A DNA stretch of 64,000 nt from Auraticoccus monumenti. GTDB taxonomy: Bacteria; Actinomycetota; Actinomycetes; Propionibacteriales; Propionibacteriaceae. Shown one piece after another: positions 8,537 through 17,743 of this stretch. A program made the translations under genes and the position numbers. Numbering within the stretch: the first letter of the stretch is position 1; each line of letters begins with the position of its first letter. The notes beneath the pieces are model-generated. The model was not told the origin of the DNA and made no database searches. It was given only the letters and a program-made list of their open reading frames with translations. Location: assembly GCF_900101785.1 (NCBI RefSeq), contig NZ_LT629688.1, forward strand, positions 1,364,001 through 1,428,000. The letters run 5' to 3'.

Positions 8537-9655
8537 TCACCGCCCGCGTGGCCGGTGCAGCCGGGTGGCCAGGGACTCGTAGGCCTGGGCCACGTCGTCC
8601 CAGTCGTAGTCGCGCGCACGCGCGGCCAGCCGCTGACCCCGCACCGCCATGGCCGCCGGCTCCGCCTCCGCCCGGTCCAGCAGACCGCTGAGGTCGGCGG
8701 CGGTCCCGAAGTACCCGCCGTCCTCGCGGAGCACCTCGCGGTTGAAGTTGACGTCGTAGGCGAGCGTCGCCGTCCCCGCCCCGATCGCGCGCAGCAGCGA
8801 GGGGTTGGTACCCCCCACCGAGTGGCCGTGCAGGTAGGTCAGCGCGCCGGCGTACAGCTGGTCGAGGAGCTCCTGGTCGTACACGCCCCCGACGAAGCGG
8901 ACGCGGTCGTCCCCGGCGGCCAGCTGCTGGGTGCGGGCGATGTACTCGTCGGCGTACGGCGCCGAGCCGACGACCACGAGGGGACGTCGGGCGGAGCTCT
9001 GGACGTAGCCCTCCACGATGACGTGCACGTGGTTCTCCGGCTCCATCCGCGCGACCACGAGGTGGTAGCCCTGCGCCTGCAGTCCGAGCTCGGGCAGCCG
9101 GTCGGAGGAGGCCTCGCCCAGGACGGGGGCGCCGTAGCTGATCAGGTCCGAGAGGGCACCGAATTTGTCCTGGTAGTAGTCAGCGATCCCCTGTGCGTCG
9201 GCGATGAGCGCGTCGGACAGCAGCACGGACGCGCGCTCGGCGAGGCGGTAGTACCGCTGGCCCACCGGGCCCCACTTGGCCCGCTTCCACTCCAGGCCGT
9301 CGACGTGGGTCGCCACCGGTATGCGCGCGGCCCGGATGAGCGGCAGCAGCGGCGCGTTGGCGCTGTTGAAGACGAACGCCACGTCGGTGCGGTGGCGGAG
9401 CAGGTGGGCGGTCGACAGCGCGGTGTGCGCCAGTGTCTCGAGCGAGCGGCGCTTCACCACGGGCAGCGTCACCAGCTCCATGCCGAGGTGCTCCGTCGGG
9501 TCCCCCTCCGCGTTACCCCGGCGGCAGTAGACGCGCACCCGGTGGCCGCGCTCCACCAGGCGGCGTCCCACCTCCTCGACGGCCGTCTCGAAACCGCCGT
9601 AGTGCGCGGGGACGCCGCGCGTCCCGATCATCGCGATACTGAGTCCAGCGTCCAC
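8537..9655 (-). CDS. GT4 glycosyltransferase with DUF1972 N-terminal domain
   Basis: GTG 9655 preceded by GGGGGAG gives 372 residues. The N-terminus SIAMIGTRGVPAHYGGFETA is the characteristic opening of the DUF1972/rhamnosyltransferase-like GT4 group. Later segments include HVDGLEWKRAKWG, ISYGAP, ARMEPENHV, FVGGVYD and HGHSVGGTNPSLLRAIGAG, where the E of canonical GT4 donor motifs is replaced by the GGTNPSLL form typical of this group. It likely adds a rhamnose-like residue to a lipid-linked oligosaccharide. The frame is open further upstream but that part has no signature. The 5' neighbour on the same strand is the acyltransferase at 9799. Confidence 0.9.
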   Translation of the reverse strand: MDAGLSIAMIGTRGVPAHYGGFETAVEEVGRRLVERGHRVRVYCRRGNAEGDPTEHLGMELVTLPVVKRRSLETLAHTALSTAHLLRHRTDVAFVFNSANAPLLPLIRAARIPVATHVDGLEWKRAKWGPVGQRYYRLAERASVLLSDALIADAQGIADYYQDKFGALSDLISYGAPVLGEASSDRLPELGLQAQGYHLVVARMEPENHVHVIVEGYVQSSARRPLVVVGSAPYADEYIARTQQLAAGDDRVRFVGGVYDQELLDQLYAGALTYLHGHSVGGTNPSLLRAIGAGTATLAYDVNFNREVLREDGGYFGTAADLSGLLDRAEAEPAAMAVRGQRLAARARDYDWDDVAQAYESLATRLHRPRGR

Positions 9656-9798
9656 CGAGCTCCCCCAAGGGTCGTGTCCGGGCCGCCGTGCGGGGCCGCG
9701 GTTCAGGCCGCATGCTATTCCGACCCGGTGCCGGGTGCCCTCCGCCGAGCGGGGCGACAGGCTCCCCGTCCTGCGGCTCCGCCTGGCGCGCCACCCGG

Positions 9799-10911
9799 TC
9801 ACATGAAGCGGATGCCGACGGCCAGCAGACCCGTGAGGGCGACGGCCGACACGGCCGTCAGCGCCGCGGTGCTCGGCGCAGGACCCGGGCCGGGGCGTAG
9901 CGCGGGCACGTCGACCGCCTCGAGGTGCGCCCTGGACCGCTGCGGCCAGGGAGCCACGAAGAGCCAGGCCACCGGTGGTGACGTCGACGCCCGCGCCACC
10001 AGCGTGCCCAGCGCGAGGCACACGAGCACCCCCAGGGCGGCCGCTGGTGTGGCGGGCAGGGCGAGCCGACCCGCCAGCCAGACCAGAGCGAGCAGCAGCG
10101 GGAAGTGGGTGCAGTAGTACACGATCGAGTGCCGGCCGACGAATCGCAGCGGACCGGTGAGCCGCTCGACCGATGGGAGCCGGGCGACCTTCACGGCGAG
10201 CAGCACGCCGGCGACCGAGAACGGTGCCAGGACCCCGTAGTAACGCCACGGCCCGAGCAGCACGAAGAGCAGGCTGAACGCCACCACAGGAAGGGCCAGC
10301 AGCCACGTCGCCCGGGCCGCCAGCACCCGCTGCAGCAGATCGTCACGGGCGGCGACCAGCGCACCCAGGAAGAAGAAGCCGGCCAGGAACATGAAGCGAC
10401 GCTCGTCCTGGGTCAGCCCGGGGAGCTGGCTGACCACCCACGGGGCCAGCACGGGCACCCACCGCGGCAGGGGACGCAGGAAGGGGGCCACGAGGTAGAA
10501 GAGGAGGATGTACAGGAGGAACCAGAGGTAGGGCGTGGTCCAGTTCACCTTCGACCACACCGGTGTCTCCTGGTCACCGAGAGCGTAGTTCAGCATCCCC
10601 CAGACGAGCAGCGGCCAGAGGATGCGCCGGAGCTTGCCGAGCAGGTAGCCCCCGAGCGGCTTGTTCAGCGACCGCTGCAGCAGCAGCCCGGACAGGACCA
10701 TCAGCACCGGCATCCGGTACGGGGCGAAGGTCTCGTTCAGCAGGATGAGGACGCCGGGCACGTCGAAGCCGTGGATCCTCAGGACGGAGGGGGCGTGCCA
10801 GAGGATCACCAGGAGGATGGCCGCTCCGCGGAGCGTGTCCATCCACCCGGCTCGCTCGCGTGCGGCGGGAGCGGCCACGGCCTGCTCGAGCGCCGGTCCC
10901 CGGTTCGACAC
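9799..10911 (-). CDS. Acyltransferase 3 family integral membrane protein
   Basis: The 370-residue protein from GTG 10911 has about ten hydrophobic segments and the acyltransferase-3 landmarks: RAGWMDTLRGAAILLVILWHA near residue 25 (with the conserved His), RMPVLMVLSG, and HSIVYYCTHFPLLL near residue 270. Family members O-acetylate or O-succinylate surface sugars by moving an acyl group across the membrane. It lies upstream of the DUF1972 glycosyltransferase with a 143-bp gap, so the two may share a transcript. The substrate is unknown, but the location supports polysaccharide O-acylation. Confidence 0.88.
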   Translation of the reverse strand: MSNRGPALEQAVAAPAARERAGWMDTLRGAAILLVILWHAPSVLRIHGFDVPGVLILLNETFAPYRMPVLMVLSGLLLQRSLNKPLGGYLLGKLRRILWPLLVWGMLNYALGDQETPVWSKVNWTTPYLWFLLYILLFYLVAPFLRPLPRWVPVLAPWVVSQLPGLTQDERRFMFLAGFFFLGALVAARDDLLQRVLAARATWLLALPVVAFSLLFVLLGPWRYYGVLAPFSVAGVLLAVKVARLPSVERLTGPLRFVGRHSIVYYCTHFPLLLALVWLAGRLALPATPAAALGVLVCLALGTLVARASTSPPVAWLFVAPWPQRSRAHLEAVDVPALRPGPGPAPSTAALTAVSAVALTGLLAVGIRFM

Positions 10912-11090
10912 GGTCGGAGCCTAGCCGTGCGGACCGCCCGTGGCAGGAGAATGGACGAGGCGCTGGGCACAAAGCCCGCGACGGGCGAGCACCGGTCGGG
11001 CACGAGGTTCGGACCCGCCCCACGTGCGGTCGGTCGACCTCGTCTCGCAGGGCTGGCGTGCCGGGCTGCTGGACCTGAGAGGATGCGCAC

Positions 11091-12035
11091 GTGCACGCGA
11101 CCGGTGGTGTGGGTGGGGAGGCGGAGCCGTCCGTGCTGGTGGCGGTCCCGACCTACCGGCGCGAGGCGCTGCTGGACCGGCTGCTCACCGAGGTGCTCGA
11201 GCAGCTGGGCAGCCACGGCGGCGGTGGGCGGGTGGCAGTCGTGGACAACGACCCTGGTGCCTCGGCCGCCGCGGTGGCGGCGCGTCACGGTGTCCTCCAC
11301 TCCCACGAGCCCCGGCCGGGGATCGCACGCGTCCGCCAGCGTGCGCTCGACCTGGCCGGCCCCGACGAGCTCCTCGTCATGATCGACGACGACGTGGAGC
11401 CCGAGCCCGGGTGGTTGGCCGAGCTGGTCAGCACCTGGCTGGCGCACCGGCCCACCGTCGTGATGGGTCACGTCGACTACGTCTGGCCGGAGGGGAGCGA
11501 CCCCTGGCTCGTCGCCGGCGGCTTCTTCCGCCGGACCCGCCGACCGACGGGCACCTCCCTGCCGGCCCTGGCCACCGGGAACGTGCTGGTGGACGCCGCC
11601 GCGGTCCGCTCCCTGGGGGTGCGATTCGACGTGACGCTGGGTCTCGCCGGTGGCGAGGACACCGCGTTCGGCCAGGCGGTGCTGCAGGCCGGGGGATCGG
11701 TGGTGGCGTGCGCGGAGTCGGTGGTGCGGGACGTGGTGCCGGCCGAGCGCGCCACGGTGGCCTTCGTCCGGCAGCGGACGCTCGCGCACGGGCAGGCCCG
11801 GGCCCACTTCGAGCTGGGTCAGCGGGAGGGTGCGCGGCTGGCGCTGGCCCGCACCGCCCAGGTCCTGGGGGCCTGCGCCCGCTGGGCGGTGTTCACGGCC
11901 CAGCACTGGTGGGGCCGGGTCCGGCGGGACACCCGGCGCGACGCCGTCGCCCGACGTCGTGCGTGGTTCGCGCTCGGTCGGCTCCAGGGGGCCTTCGGGC
12001 GCCGCGGGGCTGAGTACGCCCGCGACACCGGCTGA
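11091..12035 (+). CDS. GT2 family glycosyltransferase
   Basis: The 314-residue product starts at GTG 11091. The GT-A fold is marked by VAVPTYRREALLDRLL, VAVVDNDPG, PGIARVRQRALD, VMIDDDVEPEPGWL (DxD), LATGNVLVDAAAV and LAGGEDTAFGQAVLQAGG (catalytic ED). The last 80 residues are Arg-rich and likely membrane-associated. No ribosome site is visible; GAGGAT ends exactly 6 nt before the start, consistent with a leaderless transcript. It is divergent from the acyltransferase gene and followed 58 bp later by the PaaK-like gene. Confidence 0.88.
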   Translation: MHATGGVGGEAEPSVLVAVPTYRREALLDRLLTEVLEQLGSHGGGGRVAVVDNDPGASAAAVAARHGVLHSHEPRPGIARVRQRALDLAGPDELLVMIDDDVEPEPGWLAELVSTWLAHRPTVVMGHVDYVWPEGSDPWLVAGGFFRRTRRPTGTSLPALATGNVLVDAAAVRSLGVRFDVTLGLAGGEDTAFGQAVLQAGGSVVACAESVVRDVVPAERATVAFVRQRTLAHGQARAHFELGQREGARLALARTAQVLGACARWAVFTAQHWWGRVRRDTRRDAVARRRAWFALGRLQGAFGRRGAEYARDTG

Positions 12036-12093
12036 TCCGTCGGGGACGTCCGGTTCCCAGCGCGGGCACGGGCGGAGCACTACGCTGCTCGAC

Positions 12094-13446
12094 ATGGATC
12101 TGGCCCAGGCTGCCTTCGCCCTGAAGAGCCACACGGTGCGGAGGCGCGTGGGCGCACTGCACGCCGAGCTGCTGGCGAACCAGCGGCTGCCCCGCCAGCA
12201 GCTCGACGAGCTGACGGCGGAGCGCTCAGCGGCCATCGCCACCTTCGCGGCCCGGGAGACCGGCTTCTACCGTGACCTGTACGCCGAGCACGGGTTGTCG
12301 CCACGCGATCTCGCCGACCTGCGCGACCCGGCGGTGTGGGCCCGGCTCCCGGTGGTCAACCGGACGGTCGTGAAGCAGAACACGGGGCGGATGACGACCA
12401 GCGAGGCGTCGCCCCGCACCACCCGGCCGGCCCTCACCGGCGGCAGCACCGGGGAGCCGCTCAAGGTGCTGCACGACGCCCGCGTGCCCACCCTGCCCCT
12501 CGCCTGGCGGATGTACGGCTGGTGGGGGGTCGAGCCCTGGGACAACCTGGCGCGGTTCGCCCGCTGGGGCTTCGGGCGGGCCGACGCGGTCAAGCGGGCG
12601 GCGGCGTGGTGGCCGTCGCGGCAGGTGTACGCCGACGCGAGCAAGATCGAGGCCGACACCCTGAGGGCGCTGCACGACCAGATGGTGGCGACCCGTCCGG
12701 CCCTGCTGGAGGGGTACGTCGGCGCCCTGGTGGAGTTCGCGGACCACGTCGACGCGCACGGCCTGCAGGTGCCGTGGCTGAGGGCGGTGGCCACCACGGC
12801 CGCCCCGCTCACCGAGGAGGTCCGCACCCGGCTCGAGCAGGTCTTCCGCGTACCGGTGTACGACGAGTACCGGGGATCCGAGCTCGGCTGGATGGCGGGG
12901 GAGTGCTCCCAGCAGCAGGGGCTGCACGTGTTCTCCGACATGCGGCGCATCGAGGTGCTGGACGCCGACGACCAGCCCGTGCCGCCGGGGGTGGTGGGCG
13001 ACATCGTCGTCACCGACCTCACCAACCGCGTCCAGCCGCTGATCCGCTACCGCCTGGGTGACCGTGGCGCGCTGACCGCCGACCTCTGCCCCTGCGGTGT
13101 CACCCTGCCGGTGATGGCCAAGCCGGAGGGGAGGACGACGGACGTCCTGCGGCTGCCGAGCGGCGCTGCTCTCAACCACCGGCTGATGGCCATGTTCAGC
13201 CAGCACTCGAGCAGCGTGAAGCTCTTCCAGATCCACCAGCAGGCGGACTACTCGATCGTGGTCCGCGTGGTCGCCGACGAGACCGTCCCGGACGCACGCA
13301 CCCACATCGAGGAGGCGGTCCAGACGCTCCGGCAGCGGGTGGCCGGCGAGGCCCCGGTGCGGCTGGAGTACGTCGGGTCGCTGCCGTACACCCGCGGCAA
13401 GATCAAGTACGTCATCAGCGACGTCGCGCCGGCGGACGCGAGCTAG
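12094..13446 (+). CDS. PaaK/CapK-like adenylate-forming enzyme
   Basis: ATG 12094 gives 450 residues; TACGCT ends 7 nt upstream, again a leaderless arrangement. PALTGGSTGEPLKV (about residues 110-123) is the phosphate-binding loop of the phenylacetate-CoA ligase branch, and YDEYRGSELGWMAGEC, VTDLTNRVQPLIRYRLGD and the C-terminal TRGKIKYV follow the same family. Members in polysaccharide clusters (CapK-like) are thought to activate a carboxylate, but their products are largely unassigned. The preceding glycosyltransferase gene suggests a role in decorating a glycan, as opposed to phenylacetate catabolism, because no paa genes are nearby. Confidence 0.82.
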   Translation: MDLAQAAFALKSHTVRRRVGALHAELLANQRLPRQQLDELTAERSAAIATFAARETGFYRDLYAEHGLSPRDLADLRDPAVWARLPVVNRTVVKQNTGRMTTSEASPRTTRPALTGGSTGEPLKVLHDARVPTLPLAWRMYGWWGVEPWDNLARFARWGFGRADAVKRAAAWWPSRQVYADASKIEADTLRALHDQMVATRPALLEGYVGALVEFADHVDAHGLQVPWLRAVATTAAPLTEEVRTRLEQVFRVPVYDEYRGSELGWMAGECSQQQGLHVFSDMRRIEVLDADDQPVPPGVVGDIVVTDLTNRVQPLIRYRLGDRGALTADLCPCGVTLPVMAKPEGRTTDVLRLPSGAALNHRLMAMFSQHSSSVKLFQIHQQADYSIVVRVVADETVPDARTHIEEAVQTLRQRVAGEAPVRLEYVGSLPYTRGKIKYVISDVAPADAS

Positions 13447-13508
13447 TCCGGCCCGGCGCGGGCCGACGCCCATCCCCGGGCGGAGGCGGGCGTGCCGGCC
13501 CCGACCGG

Positions 13509-14999
13509 TCACTCCTCGACGCTGATCTCCCGCTTCAGGATCTTCCCCGTCGGCCCCTTCGGCAGCACCCCGAAGCTCACGGTGCGCGGGTACTTGTACG
13601 GCGCCACCTGCGCCTTCACCCACTCCCGCAGCTCCTCCGCCGTCACCGTGGCCCCCTCGCGCAGGGTGACCTTCGCCGCGACCTCCTCCCCGTGCTCGGG
13701 GTGCGGGACGCCGAAGACGGCGGCCTCGGTCACGTCGGGGTGGCTGTACAGCACCTCCTCGACCTCGCGGGGGTACACGTTGAAGCCGTTGCGCAGGATC
13801 ATGTCCTTCACCCGGTCGACGATGTAGTAGTAGCCGTCGGCGTCGCGGCGGGCCAGGTCCCCGCTGCGGAACCAGCCGTCGCGGACCATCTCCGCGGTGG
13901 CCTCCGGGTCCTGCCAGTACCCGCGCATGACGTTCTCGCCGCGGATGGCGATCTCGCCCACCTCGCCCTCGGCGACGTCGTGGCCGTCCTCGTCGACCAG
14001 CCGGAACTCGCAGCCGCGGATCGGGGTGCCGATGGATCCCGGCCGGGCCTCGGCGTCGGGGTGGTTGAAGGAGGCCACCGGGGACGTCTCGGACAGCCCG
14101 TACCCCTCCAGCAGCTGGAACCCGAAGGTCCGCTGCACCCGGTTGAGCACCTCCAGCGGCAGCGACGCCCCGCCGGAGATGGCCAGCCGCAGCGAGGAGG
14201 TGTCGTAGCCCTCCTTGTCGGCGACGGCGAGCAGCGCGGTGTACATCGTCGGCACCCCGAGGAAGATGGTGACCCGGTCGCGCTGCACGACCTCCAGCGC
14301 CTCGGCGCCGTCGAAGCGCGGCAGCAGGGTCAGGCAGGCGCCGGCCTGCATGGCGGAGTTCAGCCCGACGGTCTGGCCGAAGGAGTGGAACAGCGGCAGC
14401 CCGCCGAACACCACGTCCTCGGTGGTCATGTGGGTCAGCGTCTCGACCACCGCCGCGACGTTGGTGCTGAGGTTGTCGTGGGTGAGCTCGGCGCCCTTGG
14501 GGGTGCCGGTGGTGCCGGAGGTGTAGAGGATGACCGCGGTGTCGTCGGCCTCGCGGTCGACCACGCCGGGGGTGGGCTCAAGGGCGGCGAGCTCGTCCTC
14601 GAAGGCGCCCGGTGCGACCACCACGACCTCGGTGCCGGTGCTCGCCGCCGCGGCGGCCGCCTCCTCGGCGAAGAGCGCGAACACCACCGCCACCCGGGCC
14701 CCGGAGTCGCTCCAGGCGTGCACGATCTCCCGGGAGCGCAGCAGCGGGTTCATCGGCACCACCACGGCCCCCAGCCGCAGGATGGCGTGGTAGACCACCG
14801 GGAACCAGGCGACGTTGGGCATGGTCAGCGCGACCCGGTCGCCCGCCCGCACCCCCTTGCCGGCCAGCAGCGTGGCGCAGCGGGCGGAGGCGTCGGCCAG
14901 CTCGCCGTAGCCGAGCAGCAGCTCGCCCTGCCGGATCGCCGGCAGCCCCGGGTCGGTGGAGGCGCGGTCGTCGATCCAGCGGGCGATGTTGGCCGTCAT
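13509..14999 (-). CDS. Long-chain fatty-acid-CoA ligase
   Basis: The 496-residue AMP-forming ligase has the P-loop ILYTSGTTGTPKGAELTH (about residues 155-172), LLEGYGLSETSP, the hinge GWFRSGDLARRDADGYYYIVDRVKD and the A10 lysine motif GPTGKILKREI at the C-terminus. The organisation matches medium/long-chain acyl-CoA synthetases that use ATP and CoA in the cytoplasm. Length is normal. TAGGGT ends 6 nt before the ATG at 14999, a leaderless-type promoter. It converges on the PaaK-like gene; a short GC palindrome at 13450-13464 lies between them. Confidence 0.92.
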   Translation of the reverse strand: MTANIARWIDDRASTDPGLPAIRQGELLLGYGELADASARCATLLAGKGVRAGDRVALTMPNVAWFPVVYHAILRLGAVVVPMNPLLRSREIVHAWSDSGARVAVVFALFAEEAAAAAASTGTEVVVVAPGAFEDELAALEPTPGVVDREADDTAVILYTSGTTGTPKGAELTHDNLSTNVAAVVETLTHMTTEDVVFGGLPLFHSFGQTVGLNSAMQAGACLTLLPRFDGAEALEVVQRDRVTIFLGVPTMYTALLAVADKEGYDTSSLRLAISGGASLPLEVLNRVQRTFGFQLLEGYGLSETSPVASFNHPDAEARPGSIGTPIRGCEFRLVDEDGHDVAEGEVGEIAIRGENVMRGYWQDPEATAEMVRDGWFRSGDLARRDADGYYYIVDRVKDMILRNGFNVYPREVEEVLYSHPDVTEAAVFGVPHPEHGEEVAAKVTLREGATVTAEELREWVKAQVAPYKYPRTVSFGVLPKGPTGKILKREISVEE

Positions 15000-15075
15000 G
15001 GCAGGACCCTACCCGCGGGCGGTGACGAGCCGGGTCGCCTCGTGGCACCATCGGGTCTGACGCTGAGGAGGCGAC

Positions 15076-15444
15076 GTGGTGGGCATGGGTGCGGCCGTCC
15101 CGGTGCTGCGGATCTTCGAAGAGATGCTGGCCCGCGACTTCTACCTGGGTTGGCTGGGCTTCACCGAGGTTTTCGCCCACCGATTCGCACCCGGGCTCCC
15201 GCTCTACCTCCGCGTCCGCCGCGACGACCTCCTGCTCGACCTGTCCGGCCACCACGGCGACGGCACCCCCGGCACCGCGGTGTGGGTGCCGGTCGCCGAC
15301 CTCCGCGCGCTGCAGGGCGAGTTGCTGGCCGAGCCCTTCCGCGGGCTCCGTCCGGGCATCGAGGCCGACTCCCCGGGCGGCCCGACGATGGAGGTCCTCG
15401 ACCCCTTCGGCAGCACGCTGCGGTTCTGTCAGACCGCCGGCTGA
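15076..15444 (+). CDS. Glyoxalase-superfamily (bleomycin-resistance-like) protein
   Basis: This 122-residue protein reads VPVLRIFEEMLARDFYLGWLGF, a single beta-alpha-beta-beta-beta half, and ends with MEVLDPFGSTLRFCQ, the typical C-terminal strand of the glyoxalase/bleomycin-resistance fold. LDLSGHHGDGTPGTAVWV is also characteristic. Such proteins dimerise to sequester or modify small molecules; this one lacks any other clue to a ligand. GTG 15076 follows a GAGGAGG site; GTG 15079 is an equally placed alternative. Confidence 0.8.
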   Translation: MVGMGAAVPVLRIFEEMLARDFYLGWLGFTEVFAHRFAPGLPLYLRVRRDDLLLDLSGHHGDGTPGTAVWVPVADLRALQGELLAEPFRGLRPGIEADSPGGPTMEVLDPFGSTLRFCQTAG

Positions 15445-15463
15445 GCCCCGCCGGAGCCCGTCC

Positions 15464-16942
15464 TCATCCGTCGGCCAGAGGCACCCGGACCGTGAAGACC
15501 GTCTCGCCGGGCCGGGAGGTCACCTCCACCCGCCCCCGGTGCCCCTCGACCACGGCGGCCACGATGGCCAGCCCCAGCCCGGTCCCGGACGGACGCCCGT
15601 CGCCCCCGCCCACCCGCGCCCGGGCGACGTCGGCGCGGGTGAACCGCTCGAAGACGCGCTCCACCGTGTCGGCCGGGATGCCGGGGCCGTCGTCGGTGAC
15701 GGTGACCACGGCCCAGCCCTCCTCGGCGCGCAGGGCGGTGGTGACGTGCGTCCCGGGCGGGGTGTGGGTGCGGGCGTTGGCCAGGAGGTTGACCACCACC
15801 TGGTGCAGCTGGTGGTGGTCGGCCAGGGCGACCACCGGCTCGCCGGGCAGGTCGAGGGCCCACTGGTGTCCGGGACCGGCCACCCGGGCGTCGCTGACCG
15901 CGTTCACCACCAGCTCGCTGACGTCGGTCGGGGCCAGCTGGACCGAGGGGCCGGAGTCCAGCCGGGCCAGCAGCAGCAGGTCCTCCACCAGCCGCGACAT
16001 CCGCTCCGCCTCCGACTCCACCCGGGTCAGCGCGAAGGTGGTGTCCGGCGGCAGCTGGTCCGAGCCGCGCCGGGTCAGCTCGGCGTAGCCGCGGATGGCG
16101 GCCAGCGGGTTGCGCAGCTCGTGGGAGGCGTCGGCCACGAACCGTCGCAGCCGGTTCTCCGAGGCCTGCCGGGCGGCCAGCGCACCGGCCACGTTGCCCA
16201 GCATGTGGTTGAAGGCCACCCCCACCCGGCCCACCTCGCTGGCCGGGTCGGCGTCGGCCGGCGGCACCCGGACCGCGAGGTCCACCTCGCCGCTGCCCAG
16301 CTGGAGGGTGGAGACCTGCTGGGCGGTGGCGGCGAGCCGGTTCAGCGGGGTCAGCCCCCGGACGACGACGGTGCGCACCGCCGCCGCGGCCCCGGCCAGC
16401 GCCGCCACGGTGAGCAGGGCCTCCAGGGCGACCAGCCGGGCCAGCACCAGCTCGAGCTCCTTCAGCGGCAGGCCCACCACCACCAGGTCGCTGCCCCGGA
16501 GGAAGGCCACCACGCGGTAGCGGCCCAGCCCGGGCACCTCCAGCGTCTGCTTGCGCCCGTCCGGGGGCACGCCCAGCAGGGTGTTGACCGCGTCCCGGTC
16601 CACGTCGTCCGGCCCGCCCTCGGACAGGATGCCGTAGCGGACGTAGGACCCGTCGGAGACGACGACCACGGTGCCGATCTGCTGGCCCGGCAGGTCCACG
16701 CCCTCGGGCGGGGTGCCGTCGCGGCGCTCGGACAGCGGGCCGCGCTGGGTCCGCTCCTTGGCCGCCCCCAGCTCGCGGTCGACCTGACCGACCAGCAGCT
16801 CGCGGGCGATCAGGGTGGTCAGTGCGCCCATCAGCACGCAGGTCGCCGCCAGCACCGCGAGGGTGCGCAGCAGCAGCTGGCGCTGCAGGCTGCCGGTGCC
16901 GCCGACCCAGCGGTGCGCGGCCGTGGTCCGGGGGAGCGTCAT
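15464..16942 (-). CDS. Two-component sensor histidine kinase
   Basis: The 492-residue kinase has two membrane segments (about 24-48 and 168-195) flanking a 120-residue extracellular sensor, then a HAMP linker. The phospho-acceptor is His274 in FVADASHELRNPL. The ATPase domain carries the N box NLLANARTHTPPG, G1 DDGPGIP and G2 GTGLGLAIVAAV. The domain order matches TrcS/TcrY-like actinobacterial sensors. Its ATG overlaps the stop of the response regulator by 4 bp, so kinase and regulator are translationally coupled. The signal sensed is not visible from sequence. Confidence 0.94.
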   Translation of the reverse strand: MTLPRTTAAHRWVGGTGSLQRQLLLRTLAVLAATCVLMGALTTLIARELLVGQVDRELGAAKERTQRGPLSERRDGTPPEGVDLPGQQIGTVVVVSDGSYVRYGILSEGGPDDVDRDAVNTLLGVPPDGRKQTLEVPGLGRYRVVAFLRGSDLVVVGLPLKELELVLARLVALEALLTVAALAGAAAAVRTVVVRGLTPLNRLAATAQQVSTLQLGSGEVDLAVRVPPADADPASEVGRVGVAFNHMLGNVAGALAARQASENRLRRFVADASHELRNPLAAIRGYAELTRRGSDQLPPDTTFALTRVESEAERMSRLVEDLLLLARLDSGPSVQLAPTDVSELVVNAVSDARVAGPGHQWALDLPGEPVVALADHHQLHQVVVNLLANARTHTPPGTHVTTALRAEEGWAVVTVTDDGPGIPADTVERVFERFTRADVARARVGGGDGRPSGTGLGLAIVAAVVEGHRGRVEVTSRPGETVFTVRVPLADG

Positions 16943-17673
16943 CCGCCGGGCCGCAGCACGTAGCCCGCGCCCCGCATGGTGTGGATCATGGCCGGGCGCC
17001 CGGCGTCGATCTTCTTGCGCAGGTAGGAGATGTAGAGCTCCACGACGTTGGCCTGCCCGCCGAAGTCGTAGTTCCACACCCGGTCCAGGATCTGGGCCTT
17101 GCTCAGCACCCGGCGCGGGTTCCGCATCAGGTAGCGCAGCAGCTCGAACTCGGTGGCGGTCAGGCTGACCGGCTCCCCGGCCCGGGTGACCTCGTGGCTG
17201 TCCTCGTCCAGGACCAGGTCGCCGACGACCAGCGTGGAGCTGGAGCGCGGCTGGTCGGCCCCGGTGCGGCGCAGCAGCCCGCGCAGCCGGGCGATCAGCT
17301 CCTCCAGGCTGAACGGCTTGGTGACGTAGTCGTCACCGCCGGCCGTGAGCCCGCCGATGCGGTCCTCGACGGCGTCCCTGGCGGTGAGGAAGATGACCGG
17401 GACGTCGGGCTGCTCGGTGCGGATCCGGCGCATCACCTCCAGGCCGTCGAAGTCGGGCAGCATCATGTCGAGCACGATCGCGTCCGGACGCAGCTCGCGC
17501 GCGGCCTGGACCGCAGCCAGACCGCTGCCGGCCGTGCCCACCTGCCAGCCCTCGTAGCGCATGGCCATCGACAGCAGCTCGGTCAGGCTGGGCTCGTCGT
17601 CCACCGCGAGCACCCGGATGGGGGTGCCGTCGGGGCGGGTCAGCGGCTCGCGGCGCACGTCGGAGGTCGGCAT
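16939..17673 (-). CDS. OmpR/PhoB-family response regulator
   Basis: The 244-residue regulator has a receiver domain with acidic pocket Asp25-Asp26, phospho-acceptor Asp69 (IVLDMMLP), Thr in FLTARD and Lys in VTKPF. The winged-helix domain (LSLTATEFELLRYLM-like region to IHTMRGAGYVLR) binds DNA. It resembles TrcR/TcrX-type regulators. CAGACT ends exactly 6 nt before the ATG, so the operon is probably transcribed without a leader. It is the first gene of the pair with the kinase at 15464. Confidence 0.94.
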   Translation of the reverse strand: MPTSDVRREPLTRPDGTPIRVLAVDDEPSLTELLSMAMRYEGWQVGTAGSGLAAVQAARELRPDAIVLDMMLPDFDGLEVMRRIRTEQPDVPVIFLTARDAVEDRIGGLTAGGDDYVTKPFSLEELIARLRGLLRRTGADQPRSSSTLVVGDLVLDEDSHEVTRAGEPVSLTATEFELLRYLMRNPRRVLSKAQILDRVWNYDFGGQANVVELYISYLRKKIDAGRPAMIHTMRGAGYVLRPGG

Positions 17674-17743
17674 GCCCCGAGTCTGGCACCGAGACCGCGG
17701 CGGACGCTGTGCGGTTGCTGTGCGTCTGCTGTGAGGCCGGAGA

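Noticed and set aside
13450-13464. GGCCCG-CGGGCC palindrome between convergent ligase genes
   Set aside because: Stem is only six base pairs with a three-base loop; too short to call a terminator in DNA of this GC content.
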